Source of the DNA: Rhodospirillaceae bacterium
Lineage (GTDB): Bacteria > Pseudomonadota > Alphaproteobacteria > GCA-2731375
Assembly: GCA_018667855.1 (NCBI GenBank)
Contig: JABIRL010000099.1
Span: 1-63,578 of the forward strand
DNA: 63,578 bases
Reading direction: 5' to 3'
Part shown: positions 52,662 to 61,911 of the stretch, piece by piece
Position numbering within the stretch: the stretch's first letter is position 1
Layout: each line of letters opens with the position of its first letter
Program-made: the position numbers and the translations under genes
The notes under the pieces: model-generated
Database searches by the model: none
Told to the model about the DNA's origin: nothing
What the model saw: the letters and a program-made list of their open reading frames with translations, nothing else

Positions 52662-53735
52662 ATGGCAAAACAACCACCAAATCAGCCGCCAAATCAACCG
52701 GGCATCGGCGCCCTAGACAAACGCAATCGCGAGATTTTCCGCGAAGTGGTGGAATCGTTTCTGGAAACCGGCTCGCCGGTCGGCTCCCGCACTTTGTCAC
52801 GGCGTCTGAACCGCAGCCTGTCGCCCGCTTCCGTGCGCAACATCATGGCGGATCTGGAAGAGGCAGGTCTGTTGCATGCGCCGCATACCTCCGCCGGCCG
52901 TCTGCCCACCGATCGGGGCCTGCGTCTGTTCATTGACGGTTTCCTGGAACTGGGTGATCTGGGTGAGACCGAGCGGGCCGAGATTGACGCCCATTGCGCC
53001 GCCGCCGGCCGCAGTTTCGAGGATATGCTGATCCAGGCCTCTGAAATGCTGTCCGGGCTGTCCGGCTGGGCCGGCCTGGTCATGGCGCCGAAACTGGAAG
53101 CGCCCCTGAAACATATGGAATTCGTCTCTTTGGGCGATGGCCGGGCCTTGGTGGTTATCGTGGGCGAGGCGGGTGCGGTGGAAAACCGTATTATCGAAGT
53201 ACCGGCCGGCTTGCCGCCTTCCGCATTGGTCGAGGCGGCGAACTATTTGAACGCCCGATTGCGTGGCGCGACATTGGCCGAGGCCCGCCGCGATATCATG
53301 GCCGAGATTGAGGGCCACCGGGCTGAACTGGATGCGGTCACGGCGCGGGTGGTGGAAAGCGGTCTGGCGATCTGGGGCGGCGGCGACCAGCAGCAGACGT
53401 TGATCGTGCGGGGCCGGGCCAATCTGCTGGAGGACATCTCGGCGGCGGCGGATCTGGAGCGCGTGCGCCAGCTGTTCGCCGATCTGGAAAGCAAGCAATC
53501 CCTGATCGATGTACTGGAACTGGCCAATGAAGGCCCGGGAGTGCGGGTTTTTGTCGGCTCCGAAAGTCAGTTGTTCAGCCTGACCGGTTCATCCATGATC
53601 GTCGCGCCCTATAGCAATTCCAACCAGGAAGTGATCGGCGCCATCGGCGTCGTAGGGCCGACGCATTTAAACTATGCCCGCATCGTACCCATGGTGGATT
53701 ACACGGCGCGGGTGATCGGCCGTCTGATTGGTTGA
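52662..53735 (+). CDS. hrcA: Heat-shock repressor HrcA
   Basis: A 357-aa transcriptional repressor that binds CIRCE elements upstream of groESL/dnaK-type operons. The winged-helix N terminus has GSPVGSRTLSRRLNRSLSPASVRNIMADLEEAGLL, followed by the HrcA effector domain (GVVGPTHLNYARIVPMVDY at the end). ATG 52662 has only a weak ribosome-binding site. grpE follows after 103 bases. No CIRCE palindrome is visible before hrcA or grpE, so autoregulation is not supported here. Confidence 0.95.
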   Translation: MAKQPPNQPPNQPGIGALDKRNREIFREVVESFLETGSPVGSRTLSRRLNRSLSPASVRNIMADLEEAGLLHAPHTSAGRLPTDRGLRLFIDGFLELGDLGETERAEIDAHCAAAGRSFEDMLIQASEMLSGLSGWAGLVMAPKLEAPLKHMEFVSLGDGRALVVIVGEAGAVENRIIEVPAGLPPSALVEAANYLNARLRGATLAEARRDIMAEIEGHRAELDAVTARVVESGLAIWGGGDQQQTLIVRGRANLLEDISAAADLERVRQLFADLESKQSLIDVLELANEGPGVRVFVGSESQLFSLTGSSMIVAPYSNSNQEVIGAIGVVGPTHLNYARIVPMVDYTARVIGRLIG

Positions 53736-53838
53736 CCTGGACCGCAAATGGGTTCAAAACGCGTTCCCGCATACCTATATTTAACCTGAATGCCGCAATG
53801 TGCAGCCTGCAGTGCCCGTGACCGTGACCGAGGACAAC

Positions 53839-54579
53839 ATGAACGAAGCCGAAAATTTCAAGAATTCGGAAAAGCCGCATCCTGAAGCGTCGGAAGGTCC
53901 AGAATCCGCACCCGAATCCGCACCTAAATCTGCGCCGGAAGCGGTTGTGCAGCCGGTGGAATTGACGCCGGATGAACTTGGGACCCGCGAACTTGGGACC
54001 CATGAATTGGGTGTCGAAGACGCACCAGACGAGCCTGGCGAGTTGGAACTGGCCTATGGCGAGGTCGCCGATCTGAAGGACAAGCTGCTGCGCGCCATGG
54101 CGGAGACGGAAAATATGCGCCGCCGGGCCGAGCGGGATAAGACCGACACGCGGAAATACGCGGTTGCTGATTTCGCCCGCGACATGCTGGCGGTGTCCGA
54201 CAACCTGCAGCGTGCCCTGTCCGCGGTCAGTGAAGAGGCCCGTGGCGGCAACCCCGAATTGGCGCAGCTTTTGGAAGGCGTCGAATTGACCCGCAAGGAG
54301 CTGCAAGGCCATTTCGACAAGCACGGCATCAAGGAAATTAATCCACTGGGCGAAAAGCTGGACCCGAATTTCCACCAGGCCGTGGTTCAGATCGAGGATC
54401 CGGAGGCCGCCCAGGGTACCGTCGTGCAGGTCATGCAATCGGGCTATGTGATCCACGACCGTTTGCTGCGCGCCGCCATGGTCGGCGTCGCCAAGGGCGC
54501 GCCGGCGGGGAAACCGGAAGCGGCGACAGAGCCGACTGACGAGACCGATAACGGCCAAAACGTGGACACCCAAGCCTAA
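53839..54579 (+). CDS. grpE: Nucleotide exchange factor GrpE
   Basis: GrpE, the ADP-ATP exchange factor of DnaK, 246 aa. The long N-terminal tail is low-complexity and acidic, with SAPESAPKSAPE-type and ELGTRELGTHELG-type repeats. A coiled coil follows, and the beta domain carries EKLDPNFHQAVVQIED and VMQSGYVIHDRLLRAAMVGV. ATG 53839 is chosen over GTG 53800 because GAGG precedes it. It lies 103 bases after hrcA, consistent with a heat-shock pair. No dnaK is in the window. Confidence 0.95.
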   Translation: MNEAENFKNSEKPHPEASEGPESAPESAPKSAPEAVVQPVELTPDELGTRELGTHELGVEDAPDEPGELELAYGEVADLKDKLLRAMAETENMRRRAERDKTDTRKYAVADFARDMLAVSDNLQRALSAVSEEARGGNPELAQLLEGVELTRKELQGHFDKHGIKEINPLGEKLDPNFHQAVVQIEDPEAAQGTVVQVMQSGYVIHDRLLRAAMVGVAKGAPAGKPEAATEPTDETDNGQNVDTQA

Positions 54580-54612
54580 CGCCGCCGCCCAGTACTTGAC
54601 CGTGGCGGCTGT

Positions 54613-55857
54613 ATGACCGTTTCACGCCCTATCATCAGCAACAAACAGGCGCGTCATATCTTCATGGCGCGGCAGGGTTTATGCCGGGCGCCCGGCAAAG
54701 CCCAGGACAAGGATGACCTGGCCGCGCTGATCCATCAATTGGGCTTTGTGCAGATGGACAGCATTCGTACGGTGGAGCGGGCCCACCACATGATCCTGTT
54801 CGCCCGTAACCAGACCTACAAACTGGAACATCTGCGCCAGCTGGTGGAAGAGGACCGCCGGCTGTTTGAGCATTGGACCCACGACGCAGCCCTGATCCCA
54901 ACAGAATTTTATCCCCACTGGCGGCACCGGTTCGTGCTGGCCGAGGATCGCTTGCGGAAACGCTGGCGCAAGATTCGACCGAAGCAGGCAGCGGGGGGAA
55001 AGGCTATCGGTTTCGAGGATCTCATGGCTCAGGTGAAAGGCCATGTGGAACAGAACGGCCCGACCCGGTCGCGCGATTTGAAGGCCAAGGACAGCGCCCG
55101 CAAATCCGGCAAGAATGGCTGGTGGCAGTGGCACCCGGCGAAGACGGCGTTGGAGTTTTTGTGGCGCACGGGCGAATTGTCAGTCTGTCATCGGGACGGC
55201 TTTCAAAAAGTCTATGATTTGTGCACGCGGGTAATCCCCGATGGGGCGCGACAGGGTGCCAAACACTCGCCCGAGGACTTCGTCGATTGGGCCTGCGGCA
55301 ATGCGCTGGACCGGTTGGGCTTTGCCACATCAGGCGAATTGGCGGCCTATTGGGCCTCCATCAACGCAGCGGAGGCCAAGGCCTGGTGCGCGCAAAACCT
55401 GGGCGAACAATTAATTGAAATTCAGATTGAAAGCGCCGATGGCAGCCCGGCGAAGGTCTGCTTGGCCCGCCCCGGCTTGCTGGATGATATGGACAATCTT
55501 GCCGAACCACCCGATCGCCTGCGGGTGTTGAGCCCCTTCGACCCCCTGATCCGGGACCGCAAGCGCCTGCTGCGGTTGTTCAATTTCGACTACCGCATCG
55601 AGATTTTTGTGCCCGAGGCCCGGCGTACCTACGGCTACTACGTCTTTCCCTTGTTGGAAGGTGATAGGCTGATCGGGCGGATCGACATGAAGGCGCGGCG
55701 GGACGACGATGCGCTGCATGTGACGGGGCTGTGGCTGGAGCCAAAGGTCAAATTCAGCAAAGGCCGCGAAGCGAAACTTGCCGCCGAGCTGAAACGTCAT
55801 GCCAAGTTTATTGGCATGGCGCGCGTCATGTGGGAACCTGGGTTCCTGAAGACGTAA
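54613..55857 (+). CDS. YcaQ-like winged-helix DNA glycosylase family protein (HTH_42)
   Basis: A 414-aa protein of the HTH_42/DUF1006 superfamily, which includes E. coli YcaQ and Streptomyces AlkX/AlkZ, glycosylases that unhook DNA interstrand crosslinks. LGFVQMDSIRTVERAHHMIL near residue 40 carries the conserved Gln-x-Asp segment used for catalysis in the family. RLRVLSPFDPLIRDRKRLLRLF and YYVFPLLEGDRLIGRID are also typical. It begins 33 bases after grpE. Its substrate in this organism is unknown. Confidence 0.87.
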   Translation: MTVSRPIISNKQARHIFMARQGLCRAPGKAQDKDDLAALIHQLGFVQMDSIRTVERAHHMILFARNQTYKLEHLRQLVEEDRRLFEHWTHDAALIPTEFYPHWRHRFVLAEDRLRKRWRKIRPKQAAGGKAIGFEDLMAQVKGHVEQNGPTRSRDLKAKDSARKSGKNGWWQWHPAKTALEFLWRTGELSVCHRDGFQKVYDLCTRVIPDGARQGAKHSPEDFVDWACGNALDRLGFATSGELAAYWASINAAEAKAWCAQNLGEQLIEIQIESADGSPAKVCLARPGLLDDMDNLAEPPDRLRVLSPFDPLIRDRKRLLRLFNFDYRIEIFVPEARRTYGYYVFPLLEGDRLIGRIDMKARRDDDALHVTGLWLEPKVKFSKGREAKLAAELKRHAKFIGMARVMWEPGFLKT

Positions 55858-55888
55858 CACCTGAAGACGTAACAAGGGCCGGTTTGAA

Positions 55889-56869
55889 ATGTCAGTGAAC
55901 TCGGAAATTCCAGTTGTCGATCTTGACCAATCAGGTGTGAGTGAGGACGCCGTCGCCGAACAGGTGCGCGCGGCCTGTCTGACCAGTGGGTTTTTCTATC
56001 TTGCCAACCACGGTATCGATGAGGATCTGTCGCGGGCGGTGTTCGAGGCGAACCGGCGCTTTCACGAACGGCCCCTGGCGGATAAACAGTTGATCAAGCT
56101 GAACCATTGGCATCGGGGCTATCAGGGCTTCGGCACATCAAAGCTGGTATCCTCGGCCCGCTTCGCGTCCGCCGCCACGGCCAACCAGCTGGAATCGTTT
56201 TTTCTGCGTCACGAGGTGCCCTCCGGCGATCCGGACTATTTGACCGGCGCCCTGAAAGGTCCGAACCAATGGCCCGACGACGAGGCGTTTCGCGATGTCG
56301 TCAGCCGCTATGACGTCGCCGTGCGGGATGTGGCCATGAAGCTGCTGCCCGTATTTGGCCTGGCCGTGGGGGAAGACCGCGATTTCTTTCTGCCATATTT
56401 CCAACGCCCATCCACGGCGTTGCGCCTGATCCACTATCCACCCGCGGCCGACGATCAGCCGACAGGCTCCTACGGCATTCACCCGCATACCGACTATGGC
56501 TTCATCACGATCCTGGCCCAGGATAAAACCGGCGGTCTGGAAATTCAGCGGCCGGGCGGCGGTTGGATGCCGGCGCCCGTCGTGCCCGATACCCTGATCA
56601 TCAATATCGGCGATGCCCTGGCGCGCTGGACCAATGATGTCTTCAATTCCACGCCCCATCGTGTCATCAGCCCCACGGCCCGGACCAGCCGCTATTCCGT
56701 GGCGATGTTTTTCGACCCCGACGTCGAGGCAGACATCCGCTGCCTGAAGCAATTCACCGACGCCACGCATCCGGCGCGCCATCAGCCCATCCGATATGGC
56801 GACTACTTCCAGGAACGGCTGAACAGCAACTATCCCGATCGTACGGAGGCCGCGGCCGCCGTGAATTAA
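55889..56869 (+). CDS. 2-oxoglutarate/Fe(II) oxygenase, isopenicillin N synthase family
   Basis: A 326-aa nonhaem iron dioxygenase. The N-terminal DIOX_N domain starts IPVVDLD with SGFFYLANHGID. The iron triad reads HPHTDYG (His and Asp) and the distal His in STPHRVIS, with the 2-oxoglutarate-binding Arg in SRYSVAMFF. It hydroxylates or desaturates a small molecule; plant-like and ethylene-forming relatives exist. It lies 31 bases after the glycosylase gene and before comM. Product unknown. Confidence 0.9.
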   Translation: MSVNSEIPVVDLDQSGVSEDAVAEQVRAACLTSGFFYLANHGIDEDLSRAVFEANRRFHERPLADKQLIKLNHWHRGYQGFGTSKLVSSARFASAATANQLESFFLRHEVPSGDPDYLTGALKGPNQWPDDEAFRDVVSRYDVAVRDVAMKLLPVFGLAVGEDRDFFLPYFQRPSTALRLIHYPPAADDQPTGSYGIHPHTDYGFITILAQDKTGGLEIQRPGGGWMPAPVVPDTLIINIGDALARWTNDVFNSTPHRVISPTARTSRYSVAMFFDPDVEADIRCLKQFTDATHPARHQPIRYGDYFQERLNSNYPDRTEAAAAVN

Positions 56870-56971
56870 CGTTTTCGGTTTGTTCTTTTTACTCGACCGC
56901 CCGGGCGTTCTGCCTTAAGGTCCTGCAACTGTTATTGGCGGCGCCAGTACGGCTGTTTGGGAGATTAGGGC

Positions 56972-58492
56972 ATGGTGGCCCATGTAGGGACGGTGGCGTT
57001 TCAGGGTATTGATGCCCTGGCGGTGGACGTGCAGGTGCAATTGGCCTCCGGTTTGCCGGCCTTCACCGTTGTTGGGCTGCCGGACAAGGCGGTGGCGGAA
57101 AGTCGGGAGCGGGTGCGCGGCGCCCTGGGCGCGATTGGTCTGGCGCTGCCGCCGAAACGCATCACGGTAAATTTGGCGCCGGCCGATCTGCCCAAGGAAG
57201 GCAGCCACTACGACCTGCCCATCGCCATCGGCCTGTTGCTGGCCATGGATGTCCTGCCCGTGGACGAATTGGCGGAATACAACGCGGTGGGGGAATTGAG
57301 TCTGGATGGCGCCCTGACGCCGGTGGCTGGCGTACTGCCGGCGGCCATGGCGGCGCAGGGACTTGATCGCGGCCTGATTTGCCCGCAACAACAGGGCGGC
57401 GAGGCGGCCTGGGCCGGGGACCTACGGGTCCTGGCGCCGGGCAATCTGCTGGCCCTGATCAATCATTTCAAAGGCAGCCAGGTTTTGCCCCAACCGGTGC
57501 CGGAATTGGCCGATGATACAGCCGAATTTCTGGACCTGGCCGACATTAAGGGCCAGGAGAGCGCCAAGCGGGCCCTGGAGGTCGCCGCCGCCGGCGGCCA
57601 CAATCTGCTGCTGATCGGCCCGCCGGGCGCCGGTAAATCCATGTTGGCGGAGCGCTTGCCGGGCATCCTGCCGCCGCTGGATGCGGGCGAGGCCCTGGAA
57701 GTTTCCATGATCGCCTCCATCGCCGGACATTTGGGTGATGGCCGCCTGCGCCGGCGCCGGCCGTTCCGCAATCCCCATCACTCATCCTCCATGGCGGCGA
57801 TGATCGGCGGCGGCAGCAAGGCCCGTCCGGGGGAGGTCAGTCTGGCCCACGGCGGCGTGCTGTTTCTGGATGAATTGCCCGAATGCAGCCGCCAGGTTCT
57901 GGAAAGCCTGCGCCAGCCCATCGAAAGCGGCCGCGCCGTCGTCGCCCGCGCCAATGCCCACGTCACCTACCCCGCGCGGTTCCAGTTCATCTCCGCCATG
58001 AACCCCTGCCGCTGCGGCCATCTGGGCGATCCGGAACTGGCCTGCAGCCGGGCGCCCCGATGCGCCGAGGACTATCAACGAAAATTGTCCGGACCGCTGC
58101 TGGATCGCATCGATATGCATATCCAAGTGCCGAATGTCTCGCCCGCCGACCTGGATCTGCCGCCGGCGCAGGAAGGCTCGGTTGAGGTCGCCGCTCGAAT
58201 CGAGGCGGCCCGCGCGCTGCAACGCAGTCGCTACGAAGGCGTGGGCGGCGACAACAAGGTGCGTCTGAACGCCCAGGCCGACGGCAAGCTGCTGGAAGCC
58301 GTGGCCACGCCCGACGATGACGGCCGCGCCCTGTTGCGCCAGGCCAGCGAGCGCATGCATCTTTCAGCCCGCGGCTATCACCGTGTCCTGCGCGTGGCCC
58401 GCACGTTGGCCGATCTGGAAGGCCGGGAAGACGTCCGGCGGGTCCACGTGGCGGAAGCCCTAAGCTACCGCCGCCTGCGCACGGTCGCCTAG
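56972..58492 (+). CDS. comM: ComM/YifB-type AAA+ Mg-chelatase-like ATPase
   Basis: A 506-aa hexameric helicase-like ATPase (YifB/ComM) that promotes branch migration in natural transformation. The N-terminal ChlI domain (FTVVGLPDKAVAESRERVRGA) is followed by Walker A LLIGPPGAGKSML, Walker B VLFLDELPECSRQVLE, and the zinc-like CRCGHLGDPELACSRAPRC stretch. It ends with the C-terminal Mg-chelatase domain. It is the last gene before the 77-bp repeat copy B. Confidence 0.95.
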   Translation: MVAHVGTVAFQGIDALAVDVQVQLASGLPAFTVVGLPDKAVAESRERVRGALGAIGLALPPKRITVNLAPADLPKEGSHYDLPIAIGLLLAMDVLPVDELAEYNAVGELSLDGALTPVAGVLPAAMAAQGLDRGLICPQQQGGEAAWAGDLRVLAPGNLLALINHFKGSQVLPQPVPELADDTAEFLDLADIKGQESAKRALEVAAAGGHNLLLIGPPGAGKSMLAERLPGILPPLDAGEALEVSMIASIAGHLGDGRLRRRRPFRNPHHSSSMAAMIGGGSKARPGEVSLAHGGVLFLDELPECSRQVLESLRQPIESGRAVVARANAHVTYPARFQFISAMNPCRCGHLGDPELACSRAPRCAEDYQRKLSGPLLDRIDMHIQVPNVSPADLDLPPAQEGSVEVAARIEAARALQRSRYEGVGGDNKVRLNAQADGKLLEAVATPDDDGRALLRQASERMHLSARGYHRVLRVARTLADLEGREDVRRVHVAEALSYRRLRTVA

Positions 58493-58503
58493 TGGTGCCT
58501 TGC

Positions 58504-58580
58504 GCACCACGATTCTTAGGAATCTAGTGGTCTTTCGATCCTCACGGATGAGCGCCAACCGTTAGTTTAGGACCACTAGA
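58504..58580. repeat. 77-bp palindromic dispersed element, copy B
   Basis: The second copy of the element at 31-107, same orientation, without gaps. The outer arms CTAGTGGTC and GACCACTAG are conserved exactly while the inner stem has changed on both sides. It lies 11 bases after the comM stop; upstream GTGGTGC and GCACCAC form an extra small hairpin. It could help end comM transcription. Confidence 0.7.
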
Positions 58581-58654
58581 TCAGTTCAGTCTGGCCGTCC
58601 GAAACCACTTCCGTTAGCATGAAGATCCGTATTTGCTAAGAATGGGGTGAGGCC

Positions 58655-59497
58655 TTGGCGGTCGAGGGGGATATCCGCGCGGTTCGGGCCGACGACGGAG
58701 TTGAGCTTCATTACGAAGTGTTGGGAAGCGGGCCGCCGGTTCTGCTGCTGCATGGCGCCTTGGTCGGGCGTTTCGCCTTCGCGCGCATGCGGGAAGCTTT
58801 GTCCGAACATCATACGGTGATGCTGCTTAGCTCCCGAGGCCATGACGGCACCGAACTGACGCTTCCACCCGACTATGGCTTTGAAACGAGCGAAATCCGC
58901 GACCTGAACGCTGTGATGGAGGCAGAGGGTTTGAGCCGGGTTCATTTGATCGCACATTCGTCGGGCGGCGCCACGGCGTTCGCTTTCGCCCGGGCGTATC
59001 CCGAACGACTCGATCGGTTGGTCCTTATCGAACCCTCGCTTTTCAATTTGCTGCCAGCCGAGCAGATAGCCACCCTTCAGGCGAACGGACGCGCCATCTT
59101 CGAGGCGGCGGAACAGGGCGGCGACCAAGCTGCCTTGCGCATCAGCATGGATCACATGGGCGGAGATCCATGGAATGCCCTGGATGAAGCCACGAAATCA
59201 AAACACCTTGGGCGACTGGCGCCTATGGCGCCGCTGATCGCACCCCACTGGCGGATATTACTGGGGCTCGCCGTGGCTGGAGCGGATTTGGAAGCGTTGC
59301 GGCCGGCCACCTTGTTATTTTATGGTGCCGAGTCGCTCGACTTCGAGCGCTATATCGCGGCGGCCTGGCGAAAATACCGACCCGATTTACCCTTGTTCAT
59401 GGTGACGGGTGCCGGGCACAACGTGCATCATGATTGTCCCGATATCGTGAATCCGGCAATCATTGATTTCCTGGCAGGCAAAATCGTTGAAAACTAG
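58655..59497 (+). CDS. Alpha/beta hydrolase
   Basis: A 280-aa hydrolase with TTG start 58655 (preceding purine-rich GGGGTGAGG). HGALVGR forms the oxyanion segment, the nucleophile Ser lies in IAHSSGGATAF, and the C-terminal His in GAGHNVHHD. The Asp partner is probably in the LLFYGAESLDFER segment, but is less clear. No neighbouring pathway fixes the substrate. It sits alone between the repeat and the hybrid kinase. Confidence 0.83.
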   Translation: MAVEGDIRAVRADDGVELHYEVLGSGPPVLLLHGALVGRFAFARMREALSEHHTVMLLSSRGHDGTELTLPPDYGFETSEIRDLNAVMEAEGLSRVHLIAHSSGGATAFAFARAYPERLDRLVLIEPSLFNLLPAEQIATLQANGRAIFEAAEQGGDQAALRISMDHMGGDPWNALDEATKSKHLGRLAPMAPLIAPHWRILLGLAVAGADLEALRPATLLFYGAESLDFERYIAAAWRKYRPDLPLFMVTGAGHNVHHDCPDIVNPAIIDFLAGKIVEN

Positions 59498-59606
59498 GCC
59501 GTTGGTGCCGCGTTGCTGATCCGCCCGTTAAATGCGAATATGCCGTGCTGCCATTGTAGTTGGATGGCGGGCAGAGCGAGCATGGAGACGTGAGCGGCGA
59601 AACCCC

Positions 59607-61889
59607 ATGGAACTAATTCGCATTCTGGCGCAAAACCGGTATTTGGGCCCGCTGCTGGCTTGCCTTGGCATCGCGGTGATCGTGTTGGTGTTCAACATCG
59701 ATACCATCAGGGGCCAGCCCAGCAACGATATCGGCCCGAAATCCCTGGTCGTCATCGCCGCCACCATCGCCGTCGTTCTGGCGGTTTTGTTCTTCGGTAC
59801 CCGGCGTCGATTTGCCCGGCTGAATTTTCAGGCTGAACGGGTTGCCGAAATGGCGGACCGGTTAAGCATCTCTATCGAAGCCTTGAACGACGCCAATGCC
59901 GATTTGCGCCAGTCCGAGGAGCGTTATCGCGGCCTGGTTGAAACCCAGGATGCCCTGATTGTCCGGCGTGCCGCCGATGGCCGGTTGAGTTTCGTCAACA
60001 ACACCTATTGCGAACATTTCGCGCGGGATCCGAGCGAGTTGGAAGGCAGCCGTTTCCGCCCCGACGTACATCCCGAAGACCGCGCCATCGCCGAGGAACT
60101 GAGCGTTGGCCTGGAAACACCGCCCTATCGCATTCGCTATGACCAGCGTGTCCTGACCCACGATGGCTGGCGCTGGATCGCCTGGGTCGATTATGCCATT
60201 CGTGATGACCGCGACCAGACCCTGGAAATTCAATCCATCGGCCGGGATGTCACTGCGCGCAAACAGGCGGAAGAATTGTTGAAGAGCGCCCGTGACGATG
60301 CCGAGGCCGCGAACCGGGCCAAATCCAGTTTTCTGGCCACCGTCAGCCACGAGATCCGGACACCCCTGAACGGCATTCTGGGCATGGCCCGGCTATTGTT
60401 GGACACCAGATTGAACGAGCAGCAATATGGCTATGCCGATGCCGTGGCCCAATCGGGCGAAGCCCTGCTGGCCATCATCAACGACATTCTGGATTTCTCC
60501 AAGATTGAAGCCGGCAAACTGGCGCTTCAGGAAAGGCCCTTTAATCTGATCAATACGGTGGAGCAGGCTTGCGAGCTGCTGGCCGCCCGCGCCGTGGAGC
60601 GGGATATTGCCATTGGCGCCACCTTCACGCCGGAGGTGCCGGAATTCGTCTATGGCGATGCCGGCCGATTGCGCCAGATAATCCTGAATCTGGGCGGCAA
60701 TTCCATCAAGTTTACGGATAAGGGCGGTGTCATGATCGCCGTCTCGGTCACGTTTGAAAGTGAAGGTGGCGTTGTCCTGCTGTTCGAGGTTAAGGATACC
60801 GGTATCGGCATCGAAGCTGCGTTGCAGGAGAAGTTGTTCGAGGAATTCAGCCAGGTAGATTCGGGATCGACCCGGCGATATGGCGGCACTGGCCTGGGAC
60901 TAGCCATCTCCCAGCGCATCGTGCAGCGCATGAAAGGGCAGATCGGCGTTGAAAGTACCCCGAATGAAGGCAGCACGTTTTGGTTCATGATTGATCTGGC
61001 CCTCGATCCGGCGGCCACCGACTCAGCCCTGGATCCCACGTCCTTGGCGGGATTGAACGTATTACTGTGCGATGGCAATGCCACCTCGCGGGAAATTATT
61101 CGCCGCAGCCTGGCCGCGTTGGGCGCCCGGGTCAGGGATTTTTCCACGGCAGGGGAAACTAGGGCGGCCCTGGACCAGGCGGCAGCGCGGGGCGAAACCA
61201 TCGACGCCGCCTTGATCGACGGGATCCTGCCGGAGGCAACCATTACCGAACTGGGCGCCGCCCTGCGGCAAAGTCCGGCGGGGCGTGATTGCCGCCTGGT
61301 GCTGTTGTTGCAGGTTGATCAACATACGCGGCTGAAACCCTATCGCGACAACGGCTTTGAATTCTTCCTGGTACGCCCGATCCGCCGGCGCACGCTGGTC
61401 CAGGTCCTGACCGGCGTGCATGGTGAAGAGGGCGAATGGCTGGACCCGCGGCTGCCCCCCGCGGTCGCCGAGCAAGGGCCGGAGGCGGAACAGGCGCCGG
61501 CCCGGGTGTTGTTGGCGGAAGACAATCGTATTAACCAGATGCTGGTCGAGGCGTTGTTGAGCCGGTCCGGCCTGGTTGCGGAATGTGTCGAGAATGGGCG
61601 CCAGGCGGTCGAGGCGGTGCAACAGGGAAACTATTCCCTGGTTTTGATGGATATCAACATGCCCCTGGTCGATGGCTTGCAGGCAACCCGGGAAATTCGC
61701 GCCTTGAAGGATGGTAAATCTTCCATACCCATCATCGCCATGACCGCCTCGGCCATGGATGAGGACCGCCAGCGATGCGCCGCCGCCGGCATGAACGGCT
61801 ATATTTCCAAGCCAATCGAGGAAGAGGAACTGCTCGGCCTGATCGCGCAATGGACCGATACTTCAAAGCAGAATTCCAAGGCGTCATGA
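59607..61889 (+). CDS. PAS-containing hybrid sensor histidine kinase with two receiver domains
   Basis: A 760-aa hybrid kinase from ATG 59607 (an upstream ATG at 59532 adds an unconserved stretch). Two membrane helices lie at about 15-33 and 47-65. A PAS domain follows (about 110-225), then HisKA with the phosphorylated His in SHEIRTPLNGILGMAR. The ATPase N box is GGNSIKFTDKGG, with DTGIGI and GGTGLGLA. The first receiver-like domain (LNVLLCDGNATSREII) has lost one of the acidic pair, although a D remains in LIDG. The second (VLLAEDNRINQMLVE, LMDINMP) is complete. It probably passes phosphate on to an Hpt or regulator protein not in view. Confidence 0.93.
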   Translation: MELIRILAQNRYLGPLLACLGIAVIVLVFNIDTIRGQPSNDIGPKSLVVIAATIAVVLAVLFFGTRRRFARLNFQAERVAEMADRLSISIEALNDANADLRQSEERYRGLVETQDALIVRRAADGRLSFVNNTYCEHFARDPSELEGSRFRPDVHPEDRAIAEELSVGLETPPYRIRYDQRVLTHDGWRWIAWVDYAIRDDRDQTLEIQSIGRDVTARKQAEELLKSARDDAEAANRAKSSFLATVSHEIRTPLNGILGMARLLLDTRLNEQQYGYADAVAQSGEALLAIINDILDFSKIEAGKLALQERPFNLINTVEQACELLAARAVERDIAIGATFTPEVPEFVYGDAGRLRQIILNLGGNSIKFTDKGGVMIAVSVTFESEGGVVLLFEVKDTGIGIEAALQEKLFEEFSQVDSGSTRRYGGTGLGLAISQRIVQRMKGQIGVESTPNEGSTFWFMIDLALDPAATDSALDPTSLAGLNVLLCDGNATSREIIRRSLAALGARVRDFSTAGETRAALDQAAARGETIDAALIDGILPEATITELGAALRQSPAGRDCRLVLLLQVDQHTRLKPYRDNGFEFFLVRPIRRRTLVQVLTGVHGEEGEWLDPRLPPAVAEQGPEAEQAPARVLLAEDNRINQMLVEALLSRSGLVAECVENGRQAVEAVQQGNYSLVLMDINMPLVDGLQATREIRALKDGKSSIPIIAMTASAMDEDRQRCAAAGMNGYISKPIEEEELLGLIAQWTDTSKQNSKAS

Positions 61890-61911
61890 ACCCATCGCCG
61901 GTGTATCAAAT

